In this document: positions 40,927 to 48,894 of the stretch, in pieces
Position numbering within the stretch: the stretch's first letter is position 1
How the letters are laid out: the number at the start of each line of letters is the position of its first letter
Source: Nocardioides sp.
GTDB lineage: Bacteria; Actinomycetota; Actinomycetes; Propionibacteriales; Nocardioidaceae
NCBI GenBank assembly: GCA_002729525.1
Contig: PBYI01000039.1
Coordinates: 32,362 to 96,361 of the forward strand
DNA length: 64,000 nt
Direction of reading: 5' to 3'
Program-made: the position numbers and the translations under genes
The notes under the pieces: generated by a model
The model's input: the letters and a program-made list of their open reading frames with translations, nothing else
Database searches by the model: none
What the model was told of the DNA's origin: nothing

Positions 40927-43416
40927 ATGCTTTCCTTCCTGTCCGGTCTCGTCGTGGTCATCGTCGCGCTGCTCGTGCCCGCGACCCTGCTCGCCCTGAC
41001 CGTGCGCGGGTCGTCCCGCCGGTCGCTGTCGGCGCTGCGGGCCGTCACCGCCGCCCTCGTCGTCGCGCTCGGCGCCCTGGGGGTGTCGGCACTGCTCGGC
41101 CGGTCGGCGGTCACCGCCACCGCGACCGCCGTCGGTCTCGGAGCGTGGGTGCTCCTCTGGGCGCCGGTGGCGCGCTCGTGGGCCGCCCGCGGCCTGGCCG
41201 CCTGGGCGCTCACCCTCGCCGCAGGGCTGTCCTACCTCGCCTACGTCATCGCCTGGACCGTCACCGCCGACCTGGGTCCGCTCGGCCTCGCCGCCGGGCT
41301 GCTGCTGTGGACGCTCGAGGCGTTCGTGCTGCTCGTGGGCCTGGCCTACGTCTGGGAGTTCGTCGACGTGGTCGCCCGCCGCCGCTGGGACGCGGAGGTC
41401 GACCCGGTCGCCGCGCCGGCCGGACCCGACGCGCCGCGGCCGTTCGTCAGCCTGCACGTGCCGACGCACAACGAACCGCCCGACATGGTGATCCGGACCC
41501 TGGAGCGGCTGCTGGAGCTGGACTACGACGACTACGAGGTGCTGCTGGTCGACAACAACACCACCGACCCCGCGCTGTGGCGGCCGGTGGAGGAGTTCTG
41601 CGCCCGCCACGACCGGCTCGTCTTCCTGCACCTCGAGGACTGGCCCGGCTACAAGTCCGGCGCCCTCAACCACGCGCTGACCGTCACCGACCCGCGCGCG
41701 GAGGTCATCGGCATCGTCGACGCCGACTACCTCGTCGACCCCGACTTCCTCGCCGACTGCGCGCCGCTCTTCGCCGCCGACGACGTGGCGTTCGTGCAGA
41801 CGCCGCAGGACTACCGCGACGTCGACGCGGCGCCGTACTTCCGTCGGCTCTACCACTCCTACAACTACTTCTTCGACGTCTCCCAGCGCTCGCGCAACGA
41901 GCGCAACGGCGCGATCTTCGGCGGCACCATGGGTCTGATCCGCCGCTCGGCGCTCACCGCCGCCGGTGGGTGGGACGAGTGGTGCATCACCGAGGACGCC
42001 GAGCTCTCGCTGCGTCTCCTGCGCGACGGCGGCCGCGGCGTGCACGTGCCCCGCGCCTACGGTCGCGGCGTCATGCCGCTGAGCTTCGAGGCGCTCAAGC
42101 GGCAGCGGTTCCGCTGGTGCTTCGGCGGCGTGCAGATCCTGCGGATGCACGCGCGGACCCTGCTCCAACCCGGTCGCGGAGGCTCGCTCACCCTCGGCCA
42201 GCGGTGGGCCTACCTCACCGGCGGCCTGCAGTGGTTCGGCGACCTCGCCGCGCTCGCGTTCACCGGCTTCCTGCTGCTGGGGGCGGCCGACGCCGCCTTC
42301 GGTGACGGGCTGGCGATCCGGCGGCTCTCGGGCCTGCTCCTGGTGAGCGTGCTGCTGGTGCTGGTGCTGGGCGTCGTCCGCGCGCTGGCGCTGCTGCGCC
42401 GTACGGCCGACGTCGGCTGGCGCGGCGCGCTCGGGGCGCTCGGCATCTGGATGGCGCTCGGACTGACGGTCGCCCGTGCCTCCGCGCAGGGCCTGGTCGC
42501 CCGCGAGGGCGCCTTCCTCCGCACGCCCAAGACCCGCGGCGAGCTCGGCTGGCGCGACGCGCTGCGCGGCAACCGTCCCGAGCTCGCACTGGCCCTCCTC
42601 ACCACCGTGGTCGGCCTGCTCTCGTTGTCGGCGGCCACCCTCGGCTGGCCCGGAGGCGCGCGCGACGGCGGCGCCTTCGGTGCCACCGCGGTCGGCGCGA
42701 TGCTGCTCCTCCAGGCCGTGGGGTACGCCGCCGCGCCCGCCAACTCGTGGCCCGCCATCCGAGCCGACCTCCCGGCCGACCTGCGTGCCCGCCGTCGTCT
42801 GGGTCTGCTGTCGTGGGAGCGCCTGGCGGTCCCCGTGCGCCGCAGCGGGCAGCTGGTGCTGGGCCTGGGCGTGGCCGGAGTCGTCGTCGTGCTGCTCGCC
42901 GCCCCGCTCGGCGCGCCCGCGCTCTCCGAGCTCCCGGCCCTCGCGGGCTCCCGCGACCGCGACTACGCGCCGACCACCGCCGACCCGACCGAGGACGCCA
43001 CCGACCCGGCCCGGCCGACCTCGCGCGGCGTGCGCTCGGCGACCATCGACCCGACGACCGCAGCCGTGCCCTCGTCGGTGCCCGCGGTGCCGGTCGGCTC
43101 GTCGTCCGCACCGACCCGGACACCGGGCAACGCCCCCGGGACCCCCCCCGCCGGGTCGACACCGTCGAGCAGCGATCCCGCCGGGCCCGGGTCCAGCACT
43201 GCGTCCAGCGCCCCGTCGACCACACCCAGCACCACACCCAGCACGACCCCGTCGACCCCGAGCGCCACCCCGACGACGACGCCGACCAGCGTCCCCAGCG
43301 GCTCGGGCAGCCCCACCGCCAACCCCGGTCAGGGCAGCGGCAGCCCGACCGCCAACCCGGGTCAGGGCGGCGGCAGCCCGACGACCAAGCCCGGCAACGG
43401 CAACGGTCGCGGGTGA
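40927..43416 (+). CDS. cellulose-synthase-like family 2 glycosyltransferase with Ser/Thr/Pro tail
   Basis: 829 residues from the ATG at 40927; a TTG at 40894 is in frame but less likely. About four N-terminal hydrophobic segments precede the GT-A domain: VDNNTTDP, DAD at 265-267, TED at 355-357 and Q393-RF-R396-W397, the full D, DxD, TED, QxxRW set of processive synthases such as BcsA and Streptomyces CslA. Further membrane segments follow. The last 160 or so residues are disordered and Ser/Thr/Pro-rich, ending in three GSPTANPGQ-type repeats. Predicted to make and export a beta-glucan or similar polymer. Sits 48 bp before the copper/DyP cassette. Confidence 0.9.
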   Translation: MLSFLSGLVVVIVALLVPATLLALTVRGSSRRSLSALRAVTAALVVALGALGVSALLGRSAVTATATAVGLGAWVLLWAPVARSWAARGLAAWALTLAAGLSYLAYVIAWTVTADLGPLGLAAGLLLWTLEAFVLLVGLAYVWEFVDVVARRRWDAEVDPVAAPAGPDAPRPFVSLHVPTHNEPPDMVIRTLERLLELDYDDYEVLLVDNNTTDPALWRPVEEFCARHDRLVFLHLEDWPGYKSGALNHALTVTDPRAEVIGIVDADYLVDPDFLADCAPLFAADDVAFVQTPQDYRDVDAAPYFRRLYHSYNYFFDVSQRSRNERNGAIFGGTMGLIRRSALTAAGGWDEWCITEDAELSLRLLRDGGRGVHVPRAYGRGVMPLSFEALKRQRFRWCFGGVQILRMHARTLLQPGRGGSLTLGQRWAYLTGGLQWFGDLAALAFTGFLLLGAADAAFGDGLAIRRLSGLLLVSVLLVLVLGVVRALALLRRTADVGWRGALGALGIWMALGLTVARASAQGLVAREGAFLRTPKTRGELGWRDALRGNRPELALALLTTVVGLLSLSAATLGWPGGARDGGAFGATAVGAMLLLQAVGYAAAPANSWPAIRADLPADLRARRRLGLLSWERLAVPVRRSGQLVLGLGVAGVVVVLLAAPLGAPALSELPALAGSRDRDYAPTTADPTEDATDPARPTSRGVRSATIDPTTAAVPSSVPAVPVGSSSAPTRTPGNAPGTPPAGSTPSSSDPAGPGSSTASSAPSTTPSTTPSTTPSTPSATPTTTPTSVPSGSGSPTANPGQGSGSPTANPGQGGGSPTTKPGNGNGRG

Positions 43417-43464
43417 CCCACCCGCCTCGCGGGCGGACGGTCGCTCGGTACCGTTCTCGGCACC

Positions 43465-44001
43465 ATGACTGACCGGTCTCCCCGCGCCTCCCGCGCCGGC
43501 CTGATCCTCGTGCCGCTGCTGCTCCTCGCAGCGCTCACCGCGTGCGGGTCCGAGAACGACCCGTCACCTGTCGCGCCGACGGCGGCGTCGTCGAGCAGCG
43601 ACCCCGCCGACGACACGGCCGCCACCGAGCCACCCGCGGACGCCGAGCCGGCCGTCACGCTCGTCGACCCGTGGGTCGCCGCGGCGCCGCAGGGCGTCAC
43701 CGAGGCGTACGGCGTCCTGGTCAACCGCTCCACCCAGGCGCGCACCCTCGTGTCGGTGAGCAGCGACGTGACCGACGTCGTCGAGCTGCACGAGACCGTC
43801 GTCGTCGAGGGCGGACAGATGCTGCGCCCCGTCGACGGGCTGGAGGTGCCGCCCCAGGACGGGCTCGCGCTGCTCCCCGGCGAGGACGGGATCACCCTGG
43901 TCAACGTCGAGCGCCCGCTGGAGGACGGCGACGAGGTGGCGCTGACGCTCACCTTCGACGACGGCAGCAGCCTCGACGTCGTGGCACCGGTCCGCGGCTG
44001 A
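43465..44001 (+). CDS. PCuAC-family lipoprotein lacking the HxM copper motif
   Basis: 178 residues. Lipoprotein signal with LTAC, a Ser/Asp linker, then a PCuAC (DUF461) domain: DPWVAAAPQGVTEAYGVLVNRS and VVELHETVVVEGGQMLRPVDGLEVPP. The first half of the copper motif is present (H109, M119). The second half, H-x-M in GGYHLML of ordinary members, reads GEDGITL here, so G142 and T144 replace the ligands. Copper binding is therefore doubtful or altered. A TACCGT hexamer 10 nt ahead of the ATG may be a -10. Confidence 0.85.
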   Translation: MTDRSPRASRAGLILVPLLLLAALTACGSENDPSPVAPTAASSSSDPADDTAATEPPADAEPAVTLVDPWVAAAPQGVTEAYGVLVNRSTQARTLVSVSSDVTDVVELHETVVVEGGQMLRPVDGLEVPPQDGLALLPGEDGITLVNVERPLEDGDEVALTLTFDDGSSLDVVAPVRG

Positions 44002-44089
44002 CCCGACGCCCGGGACGCCGAGGACACCCCCGGTACGATCGGCGCGTCGCGAGGCCCGAACGACGGCCCGGACCCAGGGGGTGAACCGC

Positions 44090-44692
44090 GTGCACGACGT
44101 ACCCGCGTCGACGTACGGCGGCGACCCCGACCGCACCGCGCCCCGCTGGCAGGCCCCCCGCGGCGTGCTGCTCGGGCTGCTGTGCGGCACCGGCGGCGTC
44201 GTCGCCCACACCGCGGTGCTCGGGCACGACGTGGGCGTCCTGGGCGTGCCCGTCGTCGGGATCGCGCTCGCGGTCTGCCTCGTGCTCGCTCGCGAGCACC
44301 TCACGATCGGACGCGCCCTCGCCGCGATGACGGGCGTCCAGCTCGCCGGGCACGCGCTGATGTCGGCGCCTCACGCCGAGCACCTGATGCCGGGGGAGTG
44401 CGCGCCGCTGCCCTTCCTCGACGTCGCCACCGACCCGCGAACGCTGCTCGCGCACGTCGGCGTCGCGGTCGTCACGGCCCTCCTCGCGGTCGGTGCCGAC
44501 CGGATGGTGCTCGACGCCCTCCGACGGCTCGCCGACCGGGTGCTGGTGCACCTGCCGGCCGGCCCGCGCCCGGCCGTCGTCCTCCGTCTCCGCGCGCTCG
44601 GCGCGCCCCGGTCGCTCCACGAGCGGCTGACCTCCTGCGGTGCCGCGATCCGCGGCCCACCGGTGTCCCTGGTCGGACCCGTCACCGCCTGA
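44090..44692 (+). CDS. four-helix membrane protein with His/Met-rich loop
   Basis: 200 residues from the GTG at 44090, chosen because AGGGG lies 9 nt before it (a GTG at 44081 is too close to any ribosome site). Four hydrophobic segments fill residues about 25-150. The loop after the third reads HALMSAPHAEHLMPGEC, with four His, two Met and one Cys, suggestive of metal contact. No family recognised with confidence. Lying between two PCuAC genes, a role in copper delivery or sensing is plausible but inferred from context only. Confidence 0.6.
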   Translation: MHDVPASTYGGDPDRTAPRWQAPRGVLLGLLCGTGGVVAHTAVLGHDVGVLGVPVVGIALAVCLVLAREHLTIGRALAAMTGVQLAGHALMSAPHAEHLMPGECAPLPFLDVATDPRTLLAHVGVAVVTALLAVGADRMVLDALRRLADRVLVHLPAGPRPAVVLRLRALGAPRSLHERLTSCGAAIRGPPVSLVGPVTA

Positions 44693-44758
44693 GCGCCACC
44701 CGGCGCGCAGGACTCTTCGCGCGCACCAGCGCGCACCCGGACCAGAGGAACCACCTTC

Positions 44759-45394
44759 ATGCGCACCACCACCCTGCGCGGGCGCGCCGCGCTCGCCGTC
44801 ACCGCTCTCTCGCTCACCGTCCTGCTCGGCGCCTGCGGCACCGACGACACCACCGCCGTCGCGGACACATCGGACACCTCCGAGGCGTCCGCCGACTCCG
44901 CGGCCGAGGCGACCGCCGACCAGGCGTCGTCGCTGTCGGTCGAGGACCCGTGGGTCAAGACCGCCGAGTCGGGCATGACCGCCGCCTTCGGCACGTTGGT
45001 CAACACCGGCGACACCGACGTCACGGTCGTCTCGGCCACCACCGAGGCCTCCGCCATGACCGAGCTGCACGAGACCGTCGACGCCGACGGATCGATGTCG
45101 ATGCAGCAGGTCGAGGGCGGCTTCGTGGTCCCGGCCGGGGGCGAGCTCGTCCTCGAGCCCGGCGGCAACCACCTGATGATGATGGACGTCGTCGAGCCGG
45201 TCGAGGCCGGCGCCGACGTCGCCTTCACCCTGACCCTCGACGACGGCTCGACCCTGGACTTCACCGCGTCCGGCCGCGACTTCTCCGGCGCCGACGAGGA
45301 GTACGCCGACGGCTCCGACTCGGACATGGGCGGCATGGACATGGACGACGACATGGACATGGGCGCGGGCGAGGACTCCACGGAGGCGCCGTGA
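44759..45394 (+). CDS. PCuAC copper chaperone lipoprotein with Met/Asp-rich tail
   Basis: 211 residues. Lipoprotein signal (LLGAC). The PCuAC domain keeps the complete motif: H104 in MTELHETV, methionines in GSMSMQQ, and H138-L-M140 in GGNHLMMMD. The last 25 residues are DMGGMDMDDDMDMG-like, a flexible Met/Asp metal-binding tail. In other bacteria PCuAC carries Cu(I) to the CuA site or to other cuproenzymes. Its stop overlaps the DyP gene start by 4 nt, so chaperone and peroxidase are made together. Confidence 0.92.
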   Translation: MRTTTLRGRAALAVTALSLTVLLGACGTDDTTAVADTSDTSEASADSAAEATADQASSLSVEDPWVKTAESGMTAAFGTLVNTGDTDVTVVSATTEASAMTELHETVDADGSMSMQQVEGGFVVPAGGELVLEPGGNHLMMMDVVEPVEAGADVAFTLTLDDGSTLDFTASGRDFSGADEEYADGSDSDMGGMDMDDDMDMGAGEDSTEAP

Positions 45395-46638
45395 GCGCCG
45401 CCGACCAGACGACCGGACGCGGGCTCGGCCGACGTCGGCTCCTCCGGTCCGGGGCGGTCGCCCTGGCCGGGGCCGGCGCCGGCTGGGCCGGCAGCGCCGC
45501 GGCACGTGCGGCCGACGGCGCGGCACCGCCGGCGGCAGCGGACGACGTCCTCACCATCTCGCCGCCGGACGGCGCCGAGACTGTGCCCTACCTGGGCCCG
45601 CACCAGGCCGGTGTCGCCACCCCGCCGCAGGCCCACCTGGTGCTGCTCGGGCTGGACCTCGTCGACGGCACCGACACCGACGACCTGCGGCGCCTGCTGC
45701 GGGTCGTCGGCGACGACGCAGCCCGGCTCACCCAGGGCGAGCCCGCGCTGTCGGACACCGAGCCCGAGCTGGCGCCCCGCCCGTCGCGGCTCACCGTCAC
45801 GATCGGCCTCGGGCCCCGCGTCGTCGACGAGCTCGTGCCCGGGGACCTGACGCTGGCCCCGCTGCCGTCGTTCTCGACCGACCGGTTCGAGGAGCCGTGG
45901 GGCCAGACCGACCTGGCCCTCCAGCTGTGCGCCGACGACCCGACGACGCTGGCGCACGCGCGCCGGATGCTGCTGAAGGACACTGCGTCGTTCGCGACCG
46001 TGCGATGGGTGCAGACCGGCTTCCGGTCCGCCCGCGGCTCGCAGCCCGACGGCACCACCATGCGCAACCTCATGGGCCAGGTCGACGGCACCGTCAACCC
46101 CGCACAGGCCGACGGCGACTTCGCCGACCTGGTCTGGGCCGACGGTCCGGGCGCCTTCGCGGGCGGCACCGTCATGGTCGTACGCCGCATCCGCTCCGAG
46201 ATGGACACGTGGGACAAGGTCAGCCGCCAGGGCAAGGAGCTCGCCGTCGGACGGCGCCTCGACACCGGCGCCCCGCTCACCGGTACGGCGGAGCACGACG
46301 AGCCCGACTTCGACGCCGTCGACGACAACGGCCTCAAGGTCATCGACGCCGCGTCGCACATCGCGCGGGCCCGCAGCGACGACCCGGCCGAGCGGTTCCT
46401 GCGGCGCGGGTACAACTACCAGGTCCACCGCGACGACGGGACCGACGACGCCGGGCTGGTCTTCACCGTCTTCTGCGCCGACGCCGAGCGGCAGTTCGTG
46501 CCGGTGCAGCGGCGCCTCGCCCAGCAGGACCGGCTCAACGAGTGGATCACCACGATCGGCTCCGCCGTGTACGCCGTACCGCCCGGGGTCGCCTCGACCG
46601 ACGACGCCCCGGGCCTGGCGCTGCTGGAGGAGTCGTGA
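45391..46638 (+). CDS. Tat-exported DyP-type heme peroxidase
   Basis: 415 residues. Twin-arginine signal RRRLLRSGAVALAGAGAGWAG at the N-terminus (so folded export with heme). The DyP motif GxxDG is G229-QV-D232-G233 (GQVDGTVNP), and the proximal heme ligand is probably H323 in ASHIARARS. LLGLDLVDG and FRRGYNY-like stretches fit the EfeB/DtpA branch. Flanked by PCuAC and CopC in one operon with 4-nt overlaps, the arrangement expected of a DtpA that acts with copper chaperones. Confidence 0.93.
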   Translation: MSAADQTTGRGLGRRRLLRSGAVALAGAGAGWAGSAAARAADGAAPPAAADDVLTISPPDGAETVPYLGPHQAGVATPPQAHLVLLGLDLVDGTDTDDLRRLLRVVGDDAARLTQGEPALSDTEPELAPRPSRLTVTIGLGPRVVDELVPGDLTLAPLPSFSTDRFEEPWGQTDLALQLCADDPTTLAHARRMLLKDTASFATVRWVQTGFRSARGSQPDGTTMRNLMGQVDGTVNPAQADGDFADLVWADGPGAFAGGTVMVVRRIRSEMDTWDKVSRQGKELAVGRRLDTGAPLTGTAEHDEPDFDAVDDNGLKVIDAASHIARARSDDPAERFLRRGYNYQVHRDDGTDDAGLVFTVFCADAERQFVPVQRRLAQQDRLNEWITTIGSAVYAVPPGVASTDDAPGLALLEES

Positions 46639-47342
46639 GCGCCGCGCAGCGGAACCGGGTCGCGCTCGCCGGAGCCGTGCTGGGCCTCGCCGCGCTCACC
46701 GGGTTCGTCGGGCTCGCCCCGCCGGCCTCCGCGCACGCCAGCCTGGTCGGCACCGACCCGGAGCAGGGCGCGCTGCTCGACGCCGCACCGGCCGCCGTCA
46801 CGCTGACCTTCACCGAGCCGATGGACGACCTCGCCGAGGTCGTCGTCAGCGGTCCGGACGGGGCCGACCTCGCCGACGGGGCGCCGGTCGTCGACGGCGC
46901 GGTGGTCCGTCAGTCCGTCGTCGCGACCGGTGCCGCACGGGCCGCGGGGACGTGGAGCATCGCCTACCGGGCGACGTCGGCCGACGGGCACCCGCTCACC
47001 GGCCAGGTGACGTTCTCGGTCGGTGCTCCCACCGAGCCGACCTCCGAGACCATCACCGAGCCGACCTCCGAGCCGACCTCCGAGCCGACCTCCGAGCCGA
47101 CCTCCGAGCCGACCACCGAGCCGACCACCGAGCCGACCACCGAGCCGACCACCGAGCCGACCACCGAGCCCAGCACCGAGGCGGCGACCGACGCGGCCGC
47201 GCCCGAGGAGACGGCGTCCGCCGCCTCGTCGTCCGGACCGGGCCTCCCGACCCGGGACGTCGTCGTCCCGCTCGCGCTGCTCGGCGCCGCCGTCGCGCTG
47301 TGGCTGCTGTCGCGCCGGCTCCCTGCCGGACCGCCGTCGTAG
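46635..47342 (+). CDS. CopC-domain copper-binding protein with membrane anchor
   Basis: 235 residues. Sec signal ending ASAHASLVGTDPEQG, which leaves the N-terminal His copper ligand, then the CopC beta-barrel (LTFTEPMDDLAEVVVSGPDG, and YRATSADGHPLTGQVTFSVG with the second His and Asp region). A Thr/Pro/Glu repeat linker (EPTS/EPTT, nine copies) leads to one C-terminal hydrophobic anchor. No CopD part is fused or adjacent. GTG start overlapping the DyP stop. Confidence 0.9.
   Translation: MSAAQRNRVALAGAVLGLAALTGFVGLAPPASAHASLVGTDPEQGALLDAAPAAVTLTFTEPMDDLAEVVVSGPDGADLADGAPVVDGAVVRQSVVATGAARAAGTWSIAYRATSADGHPLTGQVTFSVGAPTEPTSETITEPTSEPTSEPTSEPTSEPTTEPTTEPTTEPTTEPTTEPSTEAATDAAAPEETASAASSSGPGLPTRDVVVPLALLGAAVALWLLSRRLPAGPPS
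47058..47165 (+). repeat. 12-bp tandem repeat in copC (9 copies)
   Basis: Four copies of GAGCCGACCTCC followed by five of GAGCCGACCACC, encoding EPTS and EPTT. The step change from TCC to ACC shows block-wise expansion. Confidence 0.9.
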
Positions 47343-47385
47343 CGCTCGTCGCCGGCCCGCCACCCCACCGACCTCACCCACCATC

Positions 47386-47403
47386 CGGCGCCCGCGGGCG
47401 CCG
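47386..47403. terminator. 18-bp perfect palindrome after copC
   Basis: CGGCGCCCGCGGGCGCCG, able to form a 7-bp stem with a CGCG loop, between copC and the DsbA-like gene. Terminator or attenuator; it could equally be a protein site for the next gene. Confidence 0.5.
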
Positions 47404-47420
47404 AGTCAGGATCACCACCC

Positions 47421-48185
47421 ATGAGCAATAAGAAGAAGTCCAGCACCGGCCCCGGGTCGAAGGCCGCCGCTCGAGCGCGGGCCGCGGAGGTCGTCGCCGC
47501 GGAGCGCCGGAAGGCCCGTCGGCGCTCGCTGCTCTGGCAGGCAGGGATCGGCCTGGGCGCGCTGGTCATCATCGGCGGCGCCGTCGTGGTCGTGCTCCAG
47601 CAGCGCGCGGAGCGCGCCGAGAACGCCGTCGGCCCGGCTGCGGTCCCCTCCGACGGCGGCTTCCTCGTCGGCGACCCCGACGCGCCGGTGACCGTGCAGG
47701 TCGTCGAGGACTTCCAGTGCCCGGCCTGCCAGGCCTTCGAGGCCGCCGCGAGCGAGCAGCTCGAGGGGTACGCCGAGGGGAGCGAGGTCAACGTCGAGTA
47801 CCGCGGCGTCGCGTTCCTCGACCGGATGTCCAGCACCGACTACTCCAGCCGCGCGCTCAACCTGTCGGCGTGCACGATGGAGGACGGCCCCGACGTCTGG
47901 AGCGAGCTGCACCGCCAGCTCTACCTCCAGCAGCCCTCGGAGGGCGGCGCCGGCCTGACCGACGACGAGCTCGTCTCGATCGCGGTCGCCGCCGGCGCCG
48001 ACGAGGACCGGGTCGCGGCCTGCCAGGAGGCCGACACCTGGGGTGCCTGGGTCGAGGCGACCACCGACGCGGCCACCGACGACGGGGTGCAGGGCACCCC
48101 GACGCTGTTCGTCAACGGCGAGCAGCTCGACTCAGGCGACCCGGCCGACCTCCAGGCCGCCGTCGACGAGGCCCTGGCCTCGTGA
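47421..48185 (+). CDS. DsbA-like membrane-anchored thioredoxin-fold protein
   Basis: 254 residues. Lys/Arg-rich cytoplasmic start, one membrane anchor (about residues 38-60), then a DsbA/DSBA_thioredox domain with VGDPDAPVTVQVVEDFQC and the active-site pair C100-PA-C103. The cis-Pro loop is in GVQGTPTLFVNGEQL. Catalyses disulfide formation outside the membrane. Start ATG at 47421. Its stop overlaps the VKOR gene by 4 nt, the standard oxidant partner. Confidence 0.92.
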   Translation: MSNKKKSSTGPGSKAAARARAAEVVAAERRKARRRSLLWQAGIGLGALVIIGGAVVVVLQQRAERAENAVGPAAVPSDGGFLVGDPDAPVTVQVVEDFQCPACQAFEAAASEQLEGYAEGSEVNVEYRGVAFLDRMSSTDYSSRALNLSACTMEDGPDVWSELHRQLYLQQPSEGGAGLTDDELVSIAVAAGADEDRVAACQEADTWGAWVEATTDAATDDGVQGTPTLFVNGEQLDSGDPADLQAAVDEALAS

Positions 48186-48853
48186 GCGGCGACCCGACGA
48201 CGCCCGCCGACCAGGTCGACGAGGGGCCCGACGACGAACTCGACGACGAGCTTGACGGGGCGGTCGCCCCGCTCGTGCGCGAGCTGCCCACCCGCCTCAC
48301 CGGGGCGGCGTACGTCGTGCTCGGTGGGGCCGGGCTGTACGCCGCGCTCGCGCTGGCGATCGACAAGGTCAAGCTCCTCGAGGACCCCACCTTCGTGCCG
48401 GGCTGCAACCTCAACCCCGTGCTGTCGTGCGGTTCGGTCATGGAGACCGACCAGGCGTCGGTGTTCGGGTTCCCCAACCCCTTCCTCGGCCTGATCGGGT
48501 TCGGCGCGGTGGTGGCGTACGGGCTGCTCGTGGTGACCGGTGCCCGCGTGACCAACGCGGCGCGGTGGGGCATGGCGGTCGGCACCGTGGCCGGTGCGGT
48601 GATGGTGCACTGGTTGGCCTACCAGTCGATGTTCGTGATCGGCGCGCTGTGCCCGTGGTGCCTGCTGGTGTGGACCGTGACGCTCCCGCTCACGCTGTGG
48701 TCGGTGCTGATCGCCGCGCGGACCGTGCCCGCGCTGGCGAGCGCCGCCGAGCTGCTCTGGGACGCCCGGTTCCTGCTGCTGTTCCTCTGGTACCTCGGCT
48801 TCATCGTGACCGCGCTCGTGCAGTTCTGGTCGTACTGGCAGACGCTGCTCTGA
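48182..48853 (+). CDS. vitamin K epoxide reductase (VKOR) family protein
   Basis: 223 residues, about five hydrophobic segments after an acidic cytoplasmic tail. Loop cysteines C75 and C83 (PGCNLNPVLSCG) and active-site C157-PW-C160 (GALCPWCLLVW) are all present. Passes electrons from the DsbA-like partner to menaquinone. GTG start in GTGA overlap. Confidence 0.94.
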   Translation: MSGDPTTPADQVDEGPDDELDDELDGAVAPLVRELPTRLTGAAYVVLGGAGLYAALALAIDKVKLLEDPTFVPGCNLNPVLSCGSVMETDQASVFGFPNPFLGLIGFGAVVAYGLLVVTGARVTNAARWGMAVGTVAGAVMVHWLAYQSMFVIGALCPWCLLVWTVTLPLTLWSVLIAARTVPALASAAELLWDARFLLLFLWYLGFIVTALVQFWSYWQTLL

Positions 48854-48882
48854 CCGCGGGGCCGGCGGCCCTGCCGGCCTCC

Positions 48883-48888
48883 TAGGCT
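48883..48888 (+). promoter_or_regulatory. putative -10 element of rlmC
   Basis: TAGGCT, 6 nt before the GTG at 48895; no ribosome site. Confidence 0.5.
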
Positions 48889-48894
48889 GGGCCG

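Noticed and set aside
43417..43464. Terminator between the glycosyltransferase and the first PCuAC gene
   Set aside because: Only a 5-bp CCGCC/GGCGG pairing is present, no better than chance at this GC content.
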